Source: an uncultured Lachnospiraceae bacterium
Lineage (GTDB): Bacteria > Bacillota > Clostridia > Lachnospirales > Lachnospiraceae
Direction: 5' to 3'
NCBI GenBank assembly: GCA_947577185.1
Contig: CANPUE010000007.1
Coordinates: forward strand, 62,001 to 126,000
Length of the DNA stretch: 64,000 nt
Of the stretch, positions 55,281 through 63,501 are shown piece by piece. The notes under the pieces were generated by a model that had not been told where the DNA came from, did not search any database, and saw only the letters and a program-made list of their open reading frames with translations. Position 1 is the stretch's first letter; the number at the start of each line of letters is the position of its first letter. The translations under genes were made by a program, and so were the position numbers.

Positions 55281-55896
55281 CGATCTTCTCCTTCCATGCT
55301 GTTTTTTTCATGGCTCCTATCACCGTGTCCACAACTGTCCCGTTCTCATCCACAAAAAATGTCGTCGGCACGGCGTCCACGTCGCTCAGCAGCGCATAAA
55401 ATAAGGATTCATTTAACAGTAAATGCGTATAATCCGCCTTGGTTGCGGCAATCAGCTCCGCCGCGTAATCCGTCTGTGCCGCTTCCGCGTTTTCCTGCAC
55501 GTCACTGATCACACCGATGATCTGAAATGTCTCCTGATCGTACTCTCCGGCCAGTTCTCCCAATTCCGGCATCTCACTCAGACAGGGGTTGCAATAGGTC
55601 GCCCATACATTGACCATCGTCAGCCTGGATTCGGTAAAAACAGACTCCGAAACCGTATTGCCGTCCATGTCCTTTGCCTCAAACACGATTTCCGCAGACG
55701 CCGCCTCCTGCGTATCTGTCTGCGCTGCTTCCGTCTCAGCTTCCGTCGTTTTCTCTGCGATCTGCTCTGTACCGCTCTCCTGTTTTGGTCCGCCGCATGC
55801 CGTAAGTGCCGCCGTCAAACATACCGCCGCCAGAACAATGGCAGTTTTCTTTTTCCTGTTTTTGCTTTTCTTATTTTCATGATTGATCTTTTTCAT
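55261..55896 (-). CDS. TlpA-like thioredoxin-fold lipoprotein
   Basis: A 211-residue extracytoplasmic thiol-disulfide oxidoreductase. Lys-rich N-terminus, lipobox LTAC (Cys34), an acidic Thr/Glu linker (about 40-68), then a thioredoxin fold with active-site Cys102-x-x-Cys105 in WATYCNPCLSEMP and the cis-Pro loop DAVPTTFFVDENG. It is the first gene of a three-gene set with a CXXC peptide and a membrane Fe-S protein, which together could move electrons outward to reduce thiols or an oxidant. GGAGGTAGAC precedes ATG 55896. Confidence 0.9.
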   Translation of the reverse strand: MKKINHENKKSKNRKKKTAIVLAAVCLTAALTACGGPKQESGTEQIAEKTTEAETEAAQTDTQEAASAEIVFEAKDMDGNTVSESVFTESRLTMVNVWATYCNPCLSEMPELGELAGEYDQETFQIIGVISDVQENAEAAQTDYAAELIAATKADYTHLLLNESLFYALLSDVDAVPTTFFVDENGTVVDTVIGAMKKTAWKEKIDALLEE

Positions 55897-55993
55897 GTCT
55901 ACCTCCACGTTCCTGCATCCTGATGCCGGATCAGGTCTTTCTTTTTTCTCACCCAGGCCTCCACGTTAAACCCCTCATCAGAATTTTCCATGA

Positions 55994-56743
55994 TTATTCA
56001 CAGTAAATTTCTACGAGACGTTTTCTCTTTTCCCGGTCCAGTTTATATTCCTTTTCAAAAAATTCATCATAGTCAGAATATTTTGTGCGGATAGAACCGA
56101 TGGTCAGCCGGATTAATGATTCCTCAACCCCCAGAAGCGGGGCAAACATCTGCCTGTATTCTTCCGGAATCTTCAACTGTGCGGCGAGCGCATCGGCTTC
56201 CTGTTTCAAATACTGATTCGACAGCAGATATTCCTGCACCGCATCCTCTTCGTCCATCCCAAGCGCCATCATGATCAGAAAACCGGCGACACCTGTTCTG
56301 TCCTTCCCGGCAGTACAGTGAAAATAGATATTACCGTCGTCTTTTAAAAGAAGGTCAAACAGCCTCTGATATGCCGGATTGCCAAATGCCATAGTCTGAT
56401 ATCCCTCTTTCAGATAGGCAAAGATATATTGAAACTGCCCGGCGTCCATTTTATTCTTTATGATTTTCTCAAAATCAAAACCATTCTCATCATGTGCCTG
56501 TACTCTCAACGCACCGATCTGCTCATACAACGCCGTATGAAAGACGTAGTCCTTTGCCATTTCAGCCTCTTTTTTATCACGAAAGTCGAGAATATACCTG
56601 ACCGCTAACGTATTTTCAAAATAATCCGCCTGTTCTTTTGTGATACGGTCTAATGCGCCACCCCGAAAGATCCTGCTCTTTTTCATGACTTTTCCATCCC
56701 GGTTTCTGTAACCGCTGATATCCCTGAAATTTCGTATCTCCAT
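55994..56743 (-). CDS. Tyrosine-protein phosphatase (dual-specificity fold)
   Basis: A 250-residue cytoplasmic phosphatase with the CX5R active site HCTAGKDRTG (Cys143, Arg149). The N-terminal NFRDISGYRNRDGKVMKKSRIFRGG is the standard start of bacterial PTPs of the IphP/LipA group, and YILDFRDKKEAE marks the first Asp-containing loop. ATG 56743 is chosen as GGAGGACTCAT lies before it. Repeat copy C ends right in front of that ribosome site. Substrate unknown (phospho-Tyr or phosphoinositide). Confidence 0.9.
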   Translation of the reverse strand: MEIRNFRDISGYRNRDGKVMKKSRIFRGGALDRITKEQADYFENTLAVRYILDFRDKKEAEMAKDYVFHTALYEQIGALRVQAHDENGFDFEKIIKNKMDAGQFQYIFAYLKEGYQTMAFGNPAYQRLFDLLLKDDGNIYFHCTAGKDRTGVAGFLIMMALGMDEEDAVQEYLLSNQYLKQEADALAAQLKIPEEYRQMFAPLLGVEESLIRLTIGSIRTKYSDYDEFFEKEYKLDREKRKRLVEIYCE

Positions 56744-56761
56744 ATGAGTCCTCCATGTCAA

Positions 56762-56828
56762 CATGTCAGAGCAGTTTACTGCGATGACACGCGATCAAGG
56801 CATATCCCTGTCTCTGACTCAAATTGCC
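56762..56828 (-). repeat. Dispersed intergenic repeat, copy C
   Basis: On the minus strand GGCAATTTGAGTCAGAG ... CATCGCAGTAAACTGCTCTGACATG; it shares both ends with copy B but lacks the inner GGAAA/TTTCC hairpin. It is directly upstream of the phosphatase ribosome site. Confidence 0.65.
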
Positions 56829-56865
56829 GCATCCTGGCGTTCTTTCCCCAGTGTAAGAAACGCCC

Positions 56866-57516
56866 CTACGAACACAATACCGCTAGAAGCTGCCGATACC
56901 GCTCCGTCTCGTTCTCAATATCCGCAGCAGTGACACCATAATACAGGCAGATCTCCCGATACAGCTTCCTTAACTGCTTCATGATCTTCTTATCCCCGCT
57001 GAACGAGCCGCCAAACACCTGCCAGACCATTTCCATGTCAATCCGCATAAAGCCGTTTCCCGGACATCTGATCTCATATATGTGAAAGTCCAGCGGAAAA
57101 ATGTCATCCGCAATTTCCTCTGCTATCCTGCAGCGTTCCTCAATCTGCTTCAGAAACGCCTTTATGGCTTCCACATCCTCTGTTTCCGGTGCTTTCAAAT
57201 CCACCACCTCACCGAGCAGATCCGGGCGGTGACGCATTACGAGGGACGCCTTTAAGGCTCTGCGCTGCTCCAGGTAAGCATGCGACTGCCTGGAAACCTC
57301 CACTGCCGCGTAATTTCGTTTCAACAGCTCCACGACTTCTTCCAGCGTATGGGGATTGGCGGTAATCCGCCTTTTCATCCTGTCCCTCTTTATTTTATAG
57401 AAATGGTTCCGTATGCGTGTCGTGAGTTTCACTTTACCGCCCTTTCCGGCAATAAAGATGCTGGTGGGTCCGTCTGCTCCGCCTATTATGGACACATTGC
57501 CTGCGCTCTTTCTCAT
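56866..57516 (-). CDS. Protein with N-terminal GGADGPTS motif, function unknown
   Basis: A 216-residue soluble protein. Its start holds NVSIIGGADGPTSIFIAGK, which closely resembles the loop of the beta subunit of Na+-translocating decarboxylases (GGADGPT), but none of the membrane helices follow. The rest is helical and charged (LEEVVELLKRNYAAVEV, AIKAFLKQIEERCRIAEEI, WQVFGGSFSGDKKIMKQL). Similar short proteins occur in Lachnospiraceae, often misnamed decarboxylase subunit. GGGAGAGACGGAT precedes ATG 57516. No partner gene is next to it. Confidence 0.7.
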   Translation of the reverse strand: MRKSAGNVSIIGGADGPTSIFIAGKGGKVKLTTRIRNHFYKIKRDRMKRRITANPHTLEEVVELLKRNYAAVEVSRQSHAYLEQRRALKASLVMRHRPDLLGEVVDLKAPETEDVEAIKAFLKQIEERCRIAEEIADDIFPLDFHIYEIRCPGNGFMRIDMEMVWQVFGGSFSGDKKIMKQLRKLYREICLYYGVTAADIENETERYRQLLAVLCS

Positions 57517-57540
57517 ATCCGTCTCTCCCGTTGTGTTCAA

Positions 57541-57576
57541 AAACGGCATCCCGGCGCTGATACCCGGATGCCGTTT
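57541..57576 (-). terminator. Intrinsic terminator after the NifX-like gene
   Basis: Arms AAACGGCATCC (57541-57551) and its complement (57566-57576), followed by TTTTTG on the minus strand. Confidence 0.7.
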
Positions 57577-57600
57577 CCTTTCTCTGCCGATTCGGATGGT

Positions 57601-57999
57601 TTAACGGCAGCTGCCGCCATTTCCTGAACAGCCATGTTTCGCTTCCCCACAGTGGTGTTCGCTGTCATGGTGACCGCAGTGAACATCCGGATCATATGCA
57701 AGCCTTCCTGCAAGCAGTGCCTCCACCGCCTCATCCGCACTGCCGGACACACCGCCGTAAAGCCGGATGCCAGCCTGCGCCAGAGCATTCTGTGCCCCGG
57801 CTCCGATCCCTCCGCAGATCAGTGTATCAACCTGCTGTGCACTCAGCACATCCGCCAGCGCGCCATGGCCGCTTCCGTTCGTGTCTATCACCTGCATCTG
57901 CACAACCTTGCCGTCTTCCACATCATAAACCTTAAACTGTTCTGTATGCCCGAAATGCGGGAATACATTTCCATTTTCATAAGTCACTGCAATCTTCAT
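57601..57999 (-). CDS. NifX/NafY-like dinitrogenase cofactor-binding domain protein
   Basis: A 132-residue single-domain protein of the NifB/NifX/NafY family. MKIAVTYENGNVFPHFGHTEQFKVYDVEDGK is the typical start and LICGGIGAGAQNALAQAGI the core motif. The C-terminal 25 residues are rich in His and Cys (CGHHDSEHHCG, CSGNGGSC) and probably bind metal. No nif genes are nearby; in anaerobes without nitrogenase these proteins are thought to handle Fe-S or Mo cofactors. ATG 57999 has AGGA close to it. Confidence 0.88.
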   Translation of the reverse strand: MKIAVTYENGNVFPHFGHTEQFKVYDVEDGKVVQMQVIDTNGSGHGALADVLSAQQVDTLICGGIGAGAQNALAQAGIRLYGGVSGSADEAVEALLAGRLAYDPDVHCGHHDSEHHCGEAKHGCSGNGGSCR

Positions 58000-58118
58000 A
58001 CATCCTGTCTTCCTTTCCTGCCCCGGTTTCAGCCGCAGCCGCCGCAAAGCTCCTTTTAGGTGACAATACTGTCTGCGTTCTTCGTCCGGGCTACTTCATA
58101 CGATAGCACACAGACAGA

Positions 58119-60092
58119 TCAAATGCAAGTAACTGACGCCGGCACATCCAAGAGTACCTTACGCTTTAAACTGGAATAGGCCGTCACAATATAGATCAGA
58201 TAAACCGCCAAAAATACCGCAAGCGCTGCGCAGGCGATCACCCACGGACTGCCTGCGCCCACCAGCACGCCCGGTTCCGGTCCTTTCCCCACCTGCAAAA
58301 TGAACGGCACACCGATCAGCACGGGCGGGATGGCAGGCATCGCATAATAGATCAGAAACTGTGTCCGCAGTGTCTTTTCCATCTCCCGCCTGTCCATGCC
58401 AAGCTTGCCAAGAAGCGCAAACTGTCTTCTGTAACGCCCGCATTCACTCAACTGCTGGATCGTCAGGATCGTCGCCGCCGTCATAATGAGCGCCAGAGAC
58501 ACGAAATAAAGCGGGAAGACAAAAGCTGCCGTGGAAAGCGCCGCATCTTCCTTCTGCCCTGTCCTGGTAATGACTGTGTCATAGTTCCCGGTTCCCATTC
58601 TTTCCTCCTCAATACGGATAAGTTCTTTTAACTGCTCCCTGCTCACCGGCGAAACCGTCGCGGCGGCATATGCCGTGTGATGGACAGAAAGCTTTTCCGC
58701 TGCCTCATCCGGCACGATCAGAAGATAGCCGTTGCCGTTTTCGCTGTCAAATTCCTGTAAGAAATGCTCGGTATGAACGCCGCCCGGAGTCAATACCGTA
58801 TCCCCCACGGTGACTGGCTCCATGCATTCTTCCAACACGTCTTTCAGATAACGTCTGCAGTGCAGCAGATACTGCCCCTGCAAAGCAGATACCTCTTCAT
58901 ACCCCGCTATTTCCCGCAGGCGCACATAATCACTGTAGCGCATCACCGGATCGCCCTCATAACCGTATCCATAATATGTTACATCACTGTCCAGAATATG
59001 ATCCAAAAACTGTGTATTTTCATTCTGATATACCTGATACAACGCTTCGCTCCTGACAGGAATCTTCTGCTGAATAAACTCCAGATATTCCCTGGCGGGC
59101 GGCGTTTCTCCCTCCTCTGCAAGATACAGATCAAAGCAGCCGTTCTGCGCAGCCCTGCCTTCAAAAAGCGCGCAAAAAACCAGCCCTGTCCCCTCACTGA
59201 CAAGCGTCGCGGTAAACAGAAGCGAAATCGTGGCCATGACAATACCCATCGTGCCAAGTTTGGCGGTGAGCGTGCGGAATATGATTAAATTCTGCCCCTT
59301 CCATTTCTTTTGTGCGTGTTTTTCAAAAAAAGCCGGAACACCGGAAGCGAAACTCAGGAAAAAGCCATACAAAAATGCGATCACGCACCCTGCCCCGATC
59401 AAACCCGAAATCAGTTTTCCGGTCAGAAGCAAAAACGTCCCCAGTATCCCAAGCACGATGGACGCAGAAAAGATCCTCCGCCTCCTGCGGCTCGTCTGAA
59501 TGACCGCACCTTCATTTTGTCTGTCAAAATAGATCAGATCGCAGATTTTCATCGTACAGATCTTTTTCCGGCTTTTTCGCAGGGCACGCAGATAGATCAG
59601 GACAAAATAAACTGCCGTCAGCCCCGCCGCCTTCAGGGAGAGCGTAAAGGCAAACCGATAAGTCTGACCAAACAGGGAAAAAACAATTGCCCGTAAGATC
59701 TGATACAACAATGCGCCCGAAAAAATGCCCAGTGTAAACGCCGCTGCGCCCACCGCCAGATTTTCCAGAAAAAACAGGCGGGCCACCTGCCGGTTCTCCA
59801 GTCCGATCAGAATATAAATTCCCATCTCCCGGCTGCGGAGGGTGAGCATAAAATTTGCGGCATAGGACACCAGCCAGCCGAAAATACACACCACCACAAT
59901 ACTCGATACAACAATCAAAACGGAAACCGAATCCATCCTTTCTGACAGTTCCTGCAGTTCTTTGGAAAAGACCAGCCCGTTAAACGCATAAAGAAGTGTC
60001 GCAGCCATGACAATCGTGACAAAATAGACCAGATAATCCCCGGTCTGCCGTTTCGCATTGCGTAAAGAAAGCTTAGATAACGTCACTGACAT
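58119..60092 (-). CDS. BceB-like ABC transporter permease (FtsX domains)
   Basis: A 657-residue membrane protein with ten predicted helices in the BceB pattern: four N-terminal, FtsX-type helices, a large extracellular domain between helices 7 and 8 (about 310-520, which binds peptide antibiotics in this family) and three C-terminal helices. It begins MSVTLSKLSLRNAKRQTGDY. With the ATPase encoded upstream it forms a sensor and detoxification pump for bacitracin- or lantibiotic-like drugs, working with the BceS-type kinase. The ATG follows GGGGGG and overlaps the ATPase gene by 20 bases. Confidence 0.9.
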   Translation of the reverse strand: MSVTLSKLSLRNAKRQTGDYLVYFVTIVMAATLLYAFNGLVFSKELQELSERMDSVSVLIVVSSIVVVCIFGWLVSYAANFMLTLRSREMGIYILIGLENRQVARLFFLENLAVGAAAFTLGIFSGALLYQILRAIVFSLFGQTYRFAFTLSLKAAGLTAVYFVLIYLRALRKSRKKICTMKICDLIYFDRQNEGAVIQTSRRRRRIFSASIVLGILGTFLLLTGKLISGLIGAGCVIAFLYGFFLSFASGVPAFFEKHAQKKWKGQNLIIFRTLTAKLGTMGIVMATISLLFTATLVSEGTGLVFCALFEGRAAQNGCFDLYLAEEGETPPAREYLEFIQQKIPVRSEALYQVYQNENTQFLDHILDSDVTYYGYGYEGDPVMRYSDYVRLREIAGYEEVSALQGQYLLHCRRYLKDVLEECMEPVTVGDTVLTPGGVHTEHFLQEFDSENGNGYLLIVPDEAAEKLSVHHTAYAAATVSPVSREQLKELIRIEEERMGTGNYDTVITRTGQKEDAALSTAAFVFPLYFVSLALIMTAATILTIQQLSECGRYRRQFALLGKLGMDRREMEKTLRTQFLIYYAMPAIPPVLIGVPFILQVGKGPEPGVLVGAGSPWVIACAALAVFLAVYLIYIVTAYSSLKRKVLLDVPASVTCI

Positions 60093-60831
60093 CACCCCCC
60101 AACAACGCGAGCACATCCAGAATCTCATGATAAAAAACGGATCGCTTCCGCTCTGCGCGCAGCAGTTCGTTAAAAATACGGCCGTCTTTTAAAAAGAGCA
60201 CACGCCCCGCATAAGAGGCGCTGTAAGCATCATGCGTTACCATCAGGATCGTCGCACCCAGATCCCGGTTCATCTGTGTCATGATCTCCAGCAGATTTTT
60301 TGAAGCCTTAGAGTCTAACGCCCCGGTCGGCTCATCCGCCAGAAGCAGAGACTGTCCCGCCGCCATCGCACGCGCACAGGCCGCACGCTGTTTCTGCCCG
60401 CCGGACACCTGATAGGGGAATTTCCCCAGTATATCTGTGATCCCAAGCTTTTCCGCCGCCTCGCATACCTGCCGCCTCACGGAAAACGGATCGGCATGAT
60501 TGATCGTAAGCGCCAGACCGATGTTTTCCTCAATCGTGAGCGTGTCTAACAGATTAAAATCCTGAAACACAAAACCCAGACGTTCTCTGCGAAAGCGTGC
60601 CAGCTCACCGGAGGACAGTTCCGCAATGTTCTCGCCGTTTAACAAAATATCGCCCGCGCTGACCGTATCGATCGTGGAAATGCAGTTGAGCAGTGTTGTC
60701 TTGCCGCTGCCGGACGCCCCCATGATCGCGATGAATTCCCCCTCCGCCACCTCAAAGCTGATCCGGTCTAACGCCTTCGTGACGTTATTCTTACTTCCAT
60801 AATATTTCTCGATCTTTCTGACCTGTAACAT
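60073..60831 (-). CDS. BceA-like ABC transporter ATP-binding protein
   Basis: A 252-residue ATPase: Walker A GASGSGKTT, Q-loop FQDFNLLD, signature VSGGQKQR, Walker B LLADEPTG, switch MVTHD. It pairs with the BceB-like permease. GGAGGGTGTT fixes the start at 60831. The gene starts about 115 bases downstream of a BceR-type box, so it should be induced by peptide antibiotics. Confidence 0.94.
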   Translation of the reverse strand: MLQVRKIEKYYGSKNNVTKALDRISFEVAEGEFIAIMGASGSGKTTLLNCISTIDTVSAGDILLNGENIAELSSGELARFRRERLGFVFQDFNLLDTLTIEENIGLALTINHADPFSVRRQVCEAAEKLGITDILGKFPYQVSGGQKQRAACARAMAAGQSLLLADEPTGALDSKASKNLLEIMTQMNRDLGATILMVTHDAYSASYAGRVLFLKDGRIFNELLRAERKRSVFYHEILDVLALLGGDVSDVI

Positions 60832-60945
60832 AACACCCTCCATGATCCGCCGCCCATCCATGCATAGGGCAAAGGACGGCTTAATTTTGTGGCACTATGA
60901 TACACCAGCGGCAGAATTTTTTGTATCGGATTGCTATCGATTTTT

Positions 60946-60961
60946 CTTACAGTTTTGTAAG
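60946..60961. promoter_or_regulatory. BceR-type binding box
   Basis: CTTACA-N4-TGTAAG, a perfect inverted repeat equal to the TNACA-N4-TGTAA consensus described for BceR-like regulators. A plausible minus-strand promoter lies about 20-60 bases further on (TATCAT -10 at about 60900). It stands between the kinase and the ATPase gene. Confidence 0.78.
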
Positions 60962-60965
60962 GTTT

Positions 60966-61967
60966 TCATCTCGCCGGAAACGTGAGCGTAACCGCCGTCC
61001 CCTCCCCCTCTTTTGATAAAATCTGTAGTTCCAGTTCCAGGCTGTGCGCCAGCTTCCTGCAAAGATACAGTCCCATTCCGGTCGAGCCGCCCCGTGTGCG
61101 TCCGTTGCTGCCCGTAAATCCCCTGTCAAAAACACGAGGCAGTTCATGCGCCGGAATCCCAATGCCGTTATCCGACACTGTAAGCCGGATCCGCTTCCCA
61201 ACACGCCCCGCCGACAGCATAACCACCGGTTCTGCGTTACCGTTTCTCCGGTAGCGGACTGCATTCTGCAAGAGCTGTCCGACGATAAAGGCCGCCCACT
61301 TGCCGTCCGTATAGACTGTCTGCTCCAGGCAGGATGTTTCCACCCGGATACCATTTAAAAGGAGCAGCGCCTGATACTGACCGAGCGCTCCTGCTACGAT
61401 CTGTGCCAGATTCTCCTGCCGTACGATGAAATCTTTCTCCGGGCTCTGGGTCCGCGCATAAAAAAGAGCCCGCTCCACATGCGCCTCAATCTGCGCCAGT
61501 TCGCCTGTAAGCTTACGACGGATTTCCGGGTCCGCTTTCCGGCAGATCAGTCCTGCCGCTGTGATCGGCGCTTTCATCTCATGCACGAAACTTTCCACAT
61601 ATTCCCTGTATTCCTGCTGTGCGGCTTCCGCATCGGAGACCGCCGAGATCATTGCCCTTCCCGCTCTTGCGGACAGTTCCATTATTTTGCGCTCATAAGC
61701 GTTTCTGCCTCCCGGCACGCACTCGGCGAACAGATACTTTTGATCCAGACCATCCATAATGCTCTGCAGTTCCAACAGCCGGGCGCGGCTTCGGACAAAC
61801 TGGATCACCCATCCGGTCAAAAACACCAGAAACCAGACAATCCCCAATAAAATAACGATTCCTGCCTGTGTCCCGGCCGCCAGTAAGAAAACTGCCGCCA
61901 CACCTGCAAAAACCGTCCGCAAAACAATCTGATGCAAATGATCAGATAAAAATTCTGATATTGTCAT
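60966..61967 (-). CDS. BceS-like intramembrane-sensing histidine kinase
   Basis: A 333-residue kinase with two transmembrane helices near the N-terminus (about 16-32 and 36-58) and almost no outside loop, the mark of intramembrane-sensing kinases that receive their signal from a BceAB-type transporter. Phospho-acceptor His129 in FVHEMKAPI; N-box GQLLQNAVRY; G-boxes SDNGIGIP and GGSTGMGLYL. Its start overlaps the regulator stop by 4 bases. Confidence 0.92.
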   Translation of the reverse strand: MTISEFLSDHLHQIVLRTVFAGVAAVFLLAAGTQAGIVILLGIVWFLVFLTGWVIQFVRSRARLLELQSIMDGLDQKYLFAECVPGGRNAYERKIMELSARAGRAMISAVSDAEAAQQEYREYVESFVHEMKAPITAAGLICRKADPEIRRKLTGELAQIEAHVERALFYARTQSPEKDFIVRQENLAQIVAGALGQYQALLLLNGIRVETSCLEQTVYTDGKWAAFIVGQLLQNAVRYRRNGNAEPVVMLSAGRVGKRIRLTVSDNGIGIPAHELPRVFDRGFTGSNGRTRGGSTGMGLYLCRKLAHSLELELQILSKEGEGTAVTLTFPAR

Positions 61968-62635
61968 AACTGATACCCCAGCCCCCTCCTTGTCTTAATA
62001 CAGTCAGACAGTCCCAGCTGCGCCAGCTTTGCCCGCAGTCTGGTCACATTGACGCTCAGCGTATTGTCATCGATATAAATCTGACTGTTCCAAAGCGTAT
62101 CGATCAGATCCGCACGGGAAACGATCTCTCCCGCATGTCTCATCAGACAGGCCAGGATCTGTATTTCATTTCGGGTCAGTTCCGTCGTTTTTCCACAGGC
62201 AGATATGGTTCCTTTGGACAGATTCAGTTTCATCTGCGCCGCTTCCAGAACGTCAGGTTCTTTTCCCCCGCTGCGCCGCCGCAGCACCACTCTGATCCGC
62301 GCCAGAAGAAGCGGGATATTATAAGGTTTGGTAATATAATCGTCTCCGCCCAGACTGAGCGCCTGCAGCTCTTCCCCAACAGAATCATGACTGGTCACAA
62401 AGATAATCGGAATTTCACACTCTTTTCGAAGCTGCGCACATAAAGAAAACCCGTCCCGCCCCGGAAGTCCCAGATCCAGCAGGATCAGATCGGGTGAAAC
62501 GTCTATCACCTGCTTACTTACTTCGGTAAAATCAGTGACAGTCACAGGCCGGTATCCCTCGCCGGCTAAAAGCGCCGCCAGTTCTTCCCGCACCGAAGGT
62601 TCGTCCTCAATGATCATGATCGTCTGTTTTTGCAT
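61964..62635 (-). CDS. BceR-like OmpR family response regulator
   Basis: A 223-residue regulator: receiver domain with Asp54 in ILLDLGLPG and Lys in ITKPYN, and a winged-helix DNA-binding domain (LTRNEIQILACLM; DDNTLSVNVTRLRAKL; KTRRGLGYQL). The KTRRG wing end is typical of BceR-type proteins. It should act at the box 60946-60961 before the BceAB-like genes. Confidence 0.94.
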   Translation of the reverse strand: MQKQTIMIIEDEPSVREELAALLAGEGYRPVTVTDFTEVSKQVIDVSPDLILLDLGLPGRDGFSLCAQLRKECEIPIIFVTSHDSVGEELQALSLGGDDYITKPYNIPLLLARIRVVLRRRSGGKEPDVLEAAQMKLNLSKGTISACGKTTELTRNEIQILACLMRHAGEIVSRADLIDTLWNSQIYIDDNTLSVNVTRLRAKLAQLGLSDCIKTRRGLGYQL

Positions 62636-62680
62636 ATCAGTGCCCGTTCCTTTCTCACCGCGTGCGATGTGCCGATGTGC

Positions 62681-63469
62681 CTACATCCCCATACTCTCAT
62701 AGTGCCGGATCCCCCTGTAAAACACCGCCCTGGCAAGCAGAAAGAATCCCAGACTCACCACCGCCGGAAGCACGCACCACAGAAAGGAGACCGATCCCCG
62801 CAGGATTTCCACCGGAACAACACAGATAAACCCATAGGGAATCAAAAACAACAGCAGGATCCTGACAGCTTTCGGATAAAGCGCAAGCGGATACCTGGCA
62901 TACTGCCCTATGCTGCTCATCGTAAAAGGCAGCGCCGTCTTTCCTCCGGCATCAAACCAGAAGACCACACTGTTTCCCAGCAGGTAAATCGACATACATA
63001 ATACCGTTCCGCACACGATATAGAACAGACTCATAAACGCACTCCTTACGCTTAACAGTTCCAGCCGTCCGAGAAAGAGCGGCAGACAGACCGCACCCGT
63101 TAAAAACACGCTGATCCCCTGCAGGCCCATTCCATAAGACAGCACCTGAAACAACGGTGAAACCGGTCTGGACAGGATACAGTCAAATCTGCCGTGAAAG
63201 ACCATGCCCGGCATCTCCCAGATCCCCTGGAAGAGGACACTGCAAAGCCCTTCCGCTATAAACAGAAAAGACATGATCAGATAGATCTCATCCCGCTTCC
63301 AGCCTGCAATATCCGGAATATTACTGTATATGACAAACGGAGCCGCCATACTCACGATCCGTGTCACCACCCCTGAAAGCAGCATCATCCAGAAATTAGC
63401 CGTATACTCCATCTCGGTCTTAATATACTGTTCCTTCATTTTCAGGAAAATCTTAATGATCGCCAGCAT
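62681..63469 (-). CDS. ABC-2 type permease (DUF990 family)
   Basis: A 262-residue membrane protein with six helices. It begins MLAIIKIFLKMKEQYIKTEM and has a conserved loop GRFDCILSRPVSPLFQ, as in the paired DUF990 permeases that work with a YbhF-like ATPase. The ATG at 63469 has AAAGGACGGG; an upstream ATG at 63505 overlaps the stop codon of the preceding permease gene and would add 12 residues. Its partner gene is next to it; the ATPase must lie beyond the window end. Cargo unknown. Confidence 0.82.
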   Translation of the reverse strand: MLAIIKIFLKMKEQYIKTEMEYTANFWMMLLSGVVTRIVSMAAPFVIYSNIPDIAGWKRDEIYLIMSFLFIAEGLCSVLFQGIWEMPGMVFHGRFDCILSRPVSPLFQVLSYGMGLQGISVFLTGAVCLPLFLGRLELLSVRSAFMSLFYIVCGTVLCMSIYLLGNSVVFWFDAGGKTALPFTMSSIGQYARYPLALYPKAVRILLLFLIPYGFICVVPVEILRGSVSFLWCVLPAVVSLGFFLLARAVFYRGIRHYESMGM

Positions 63470-63501
63470 TTTGCTTTCCCGTCCTTTCCACAATCGTTTT
63501 C

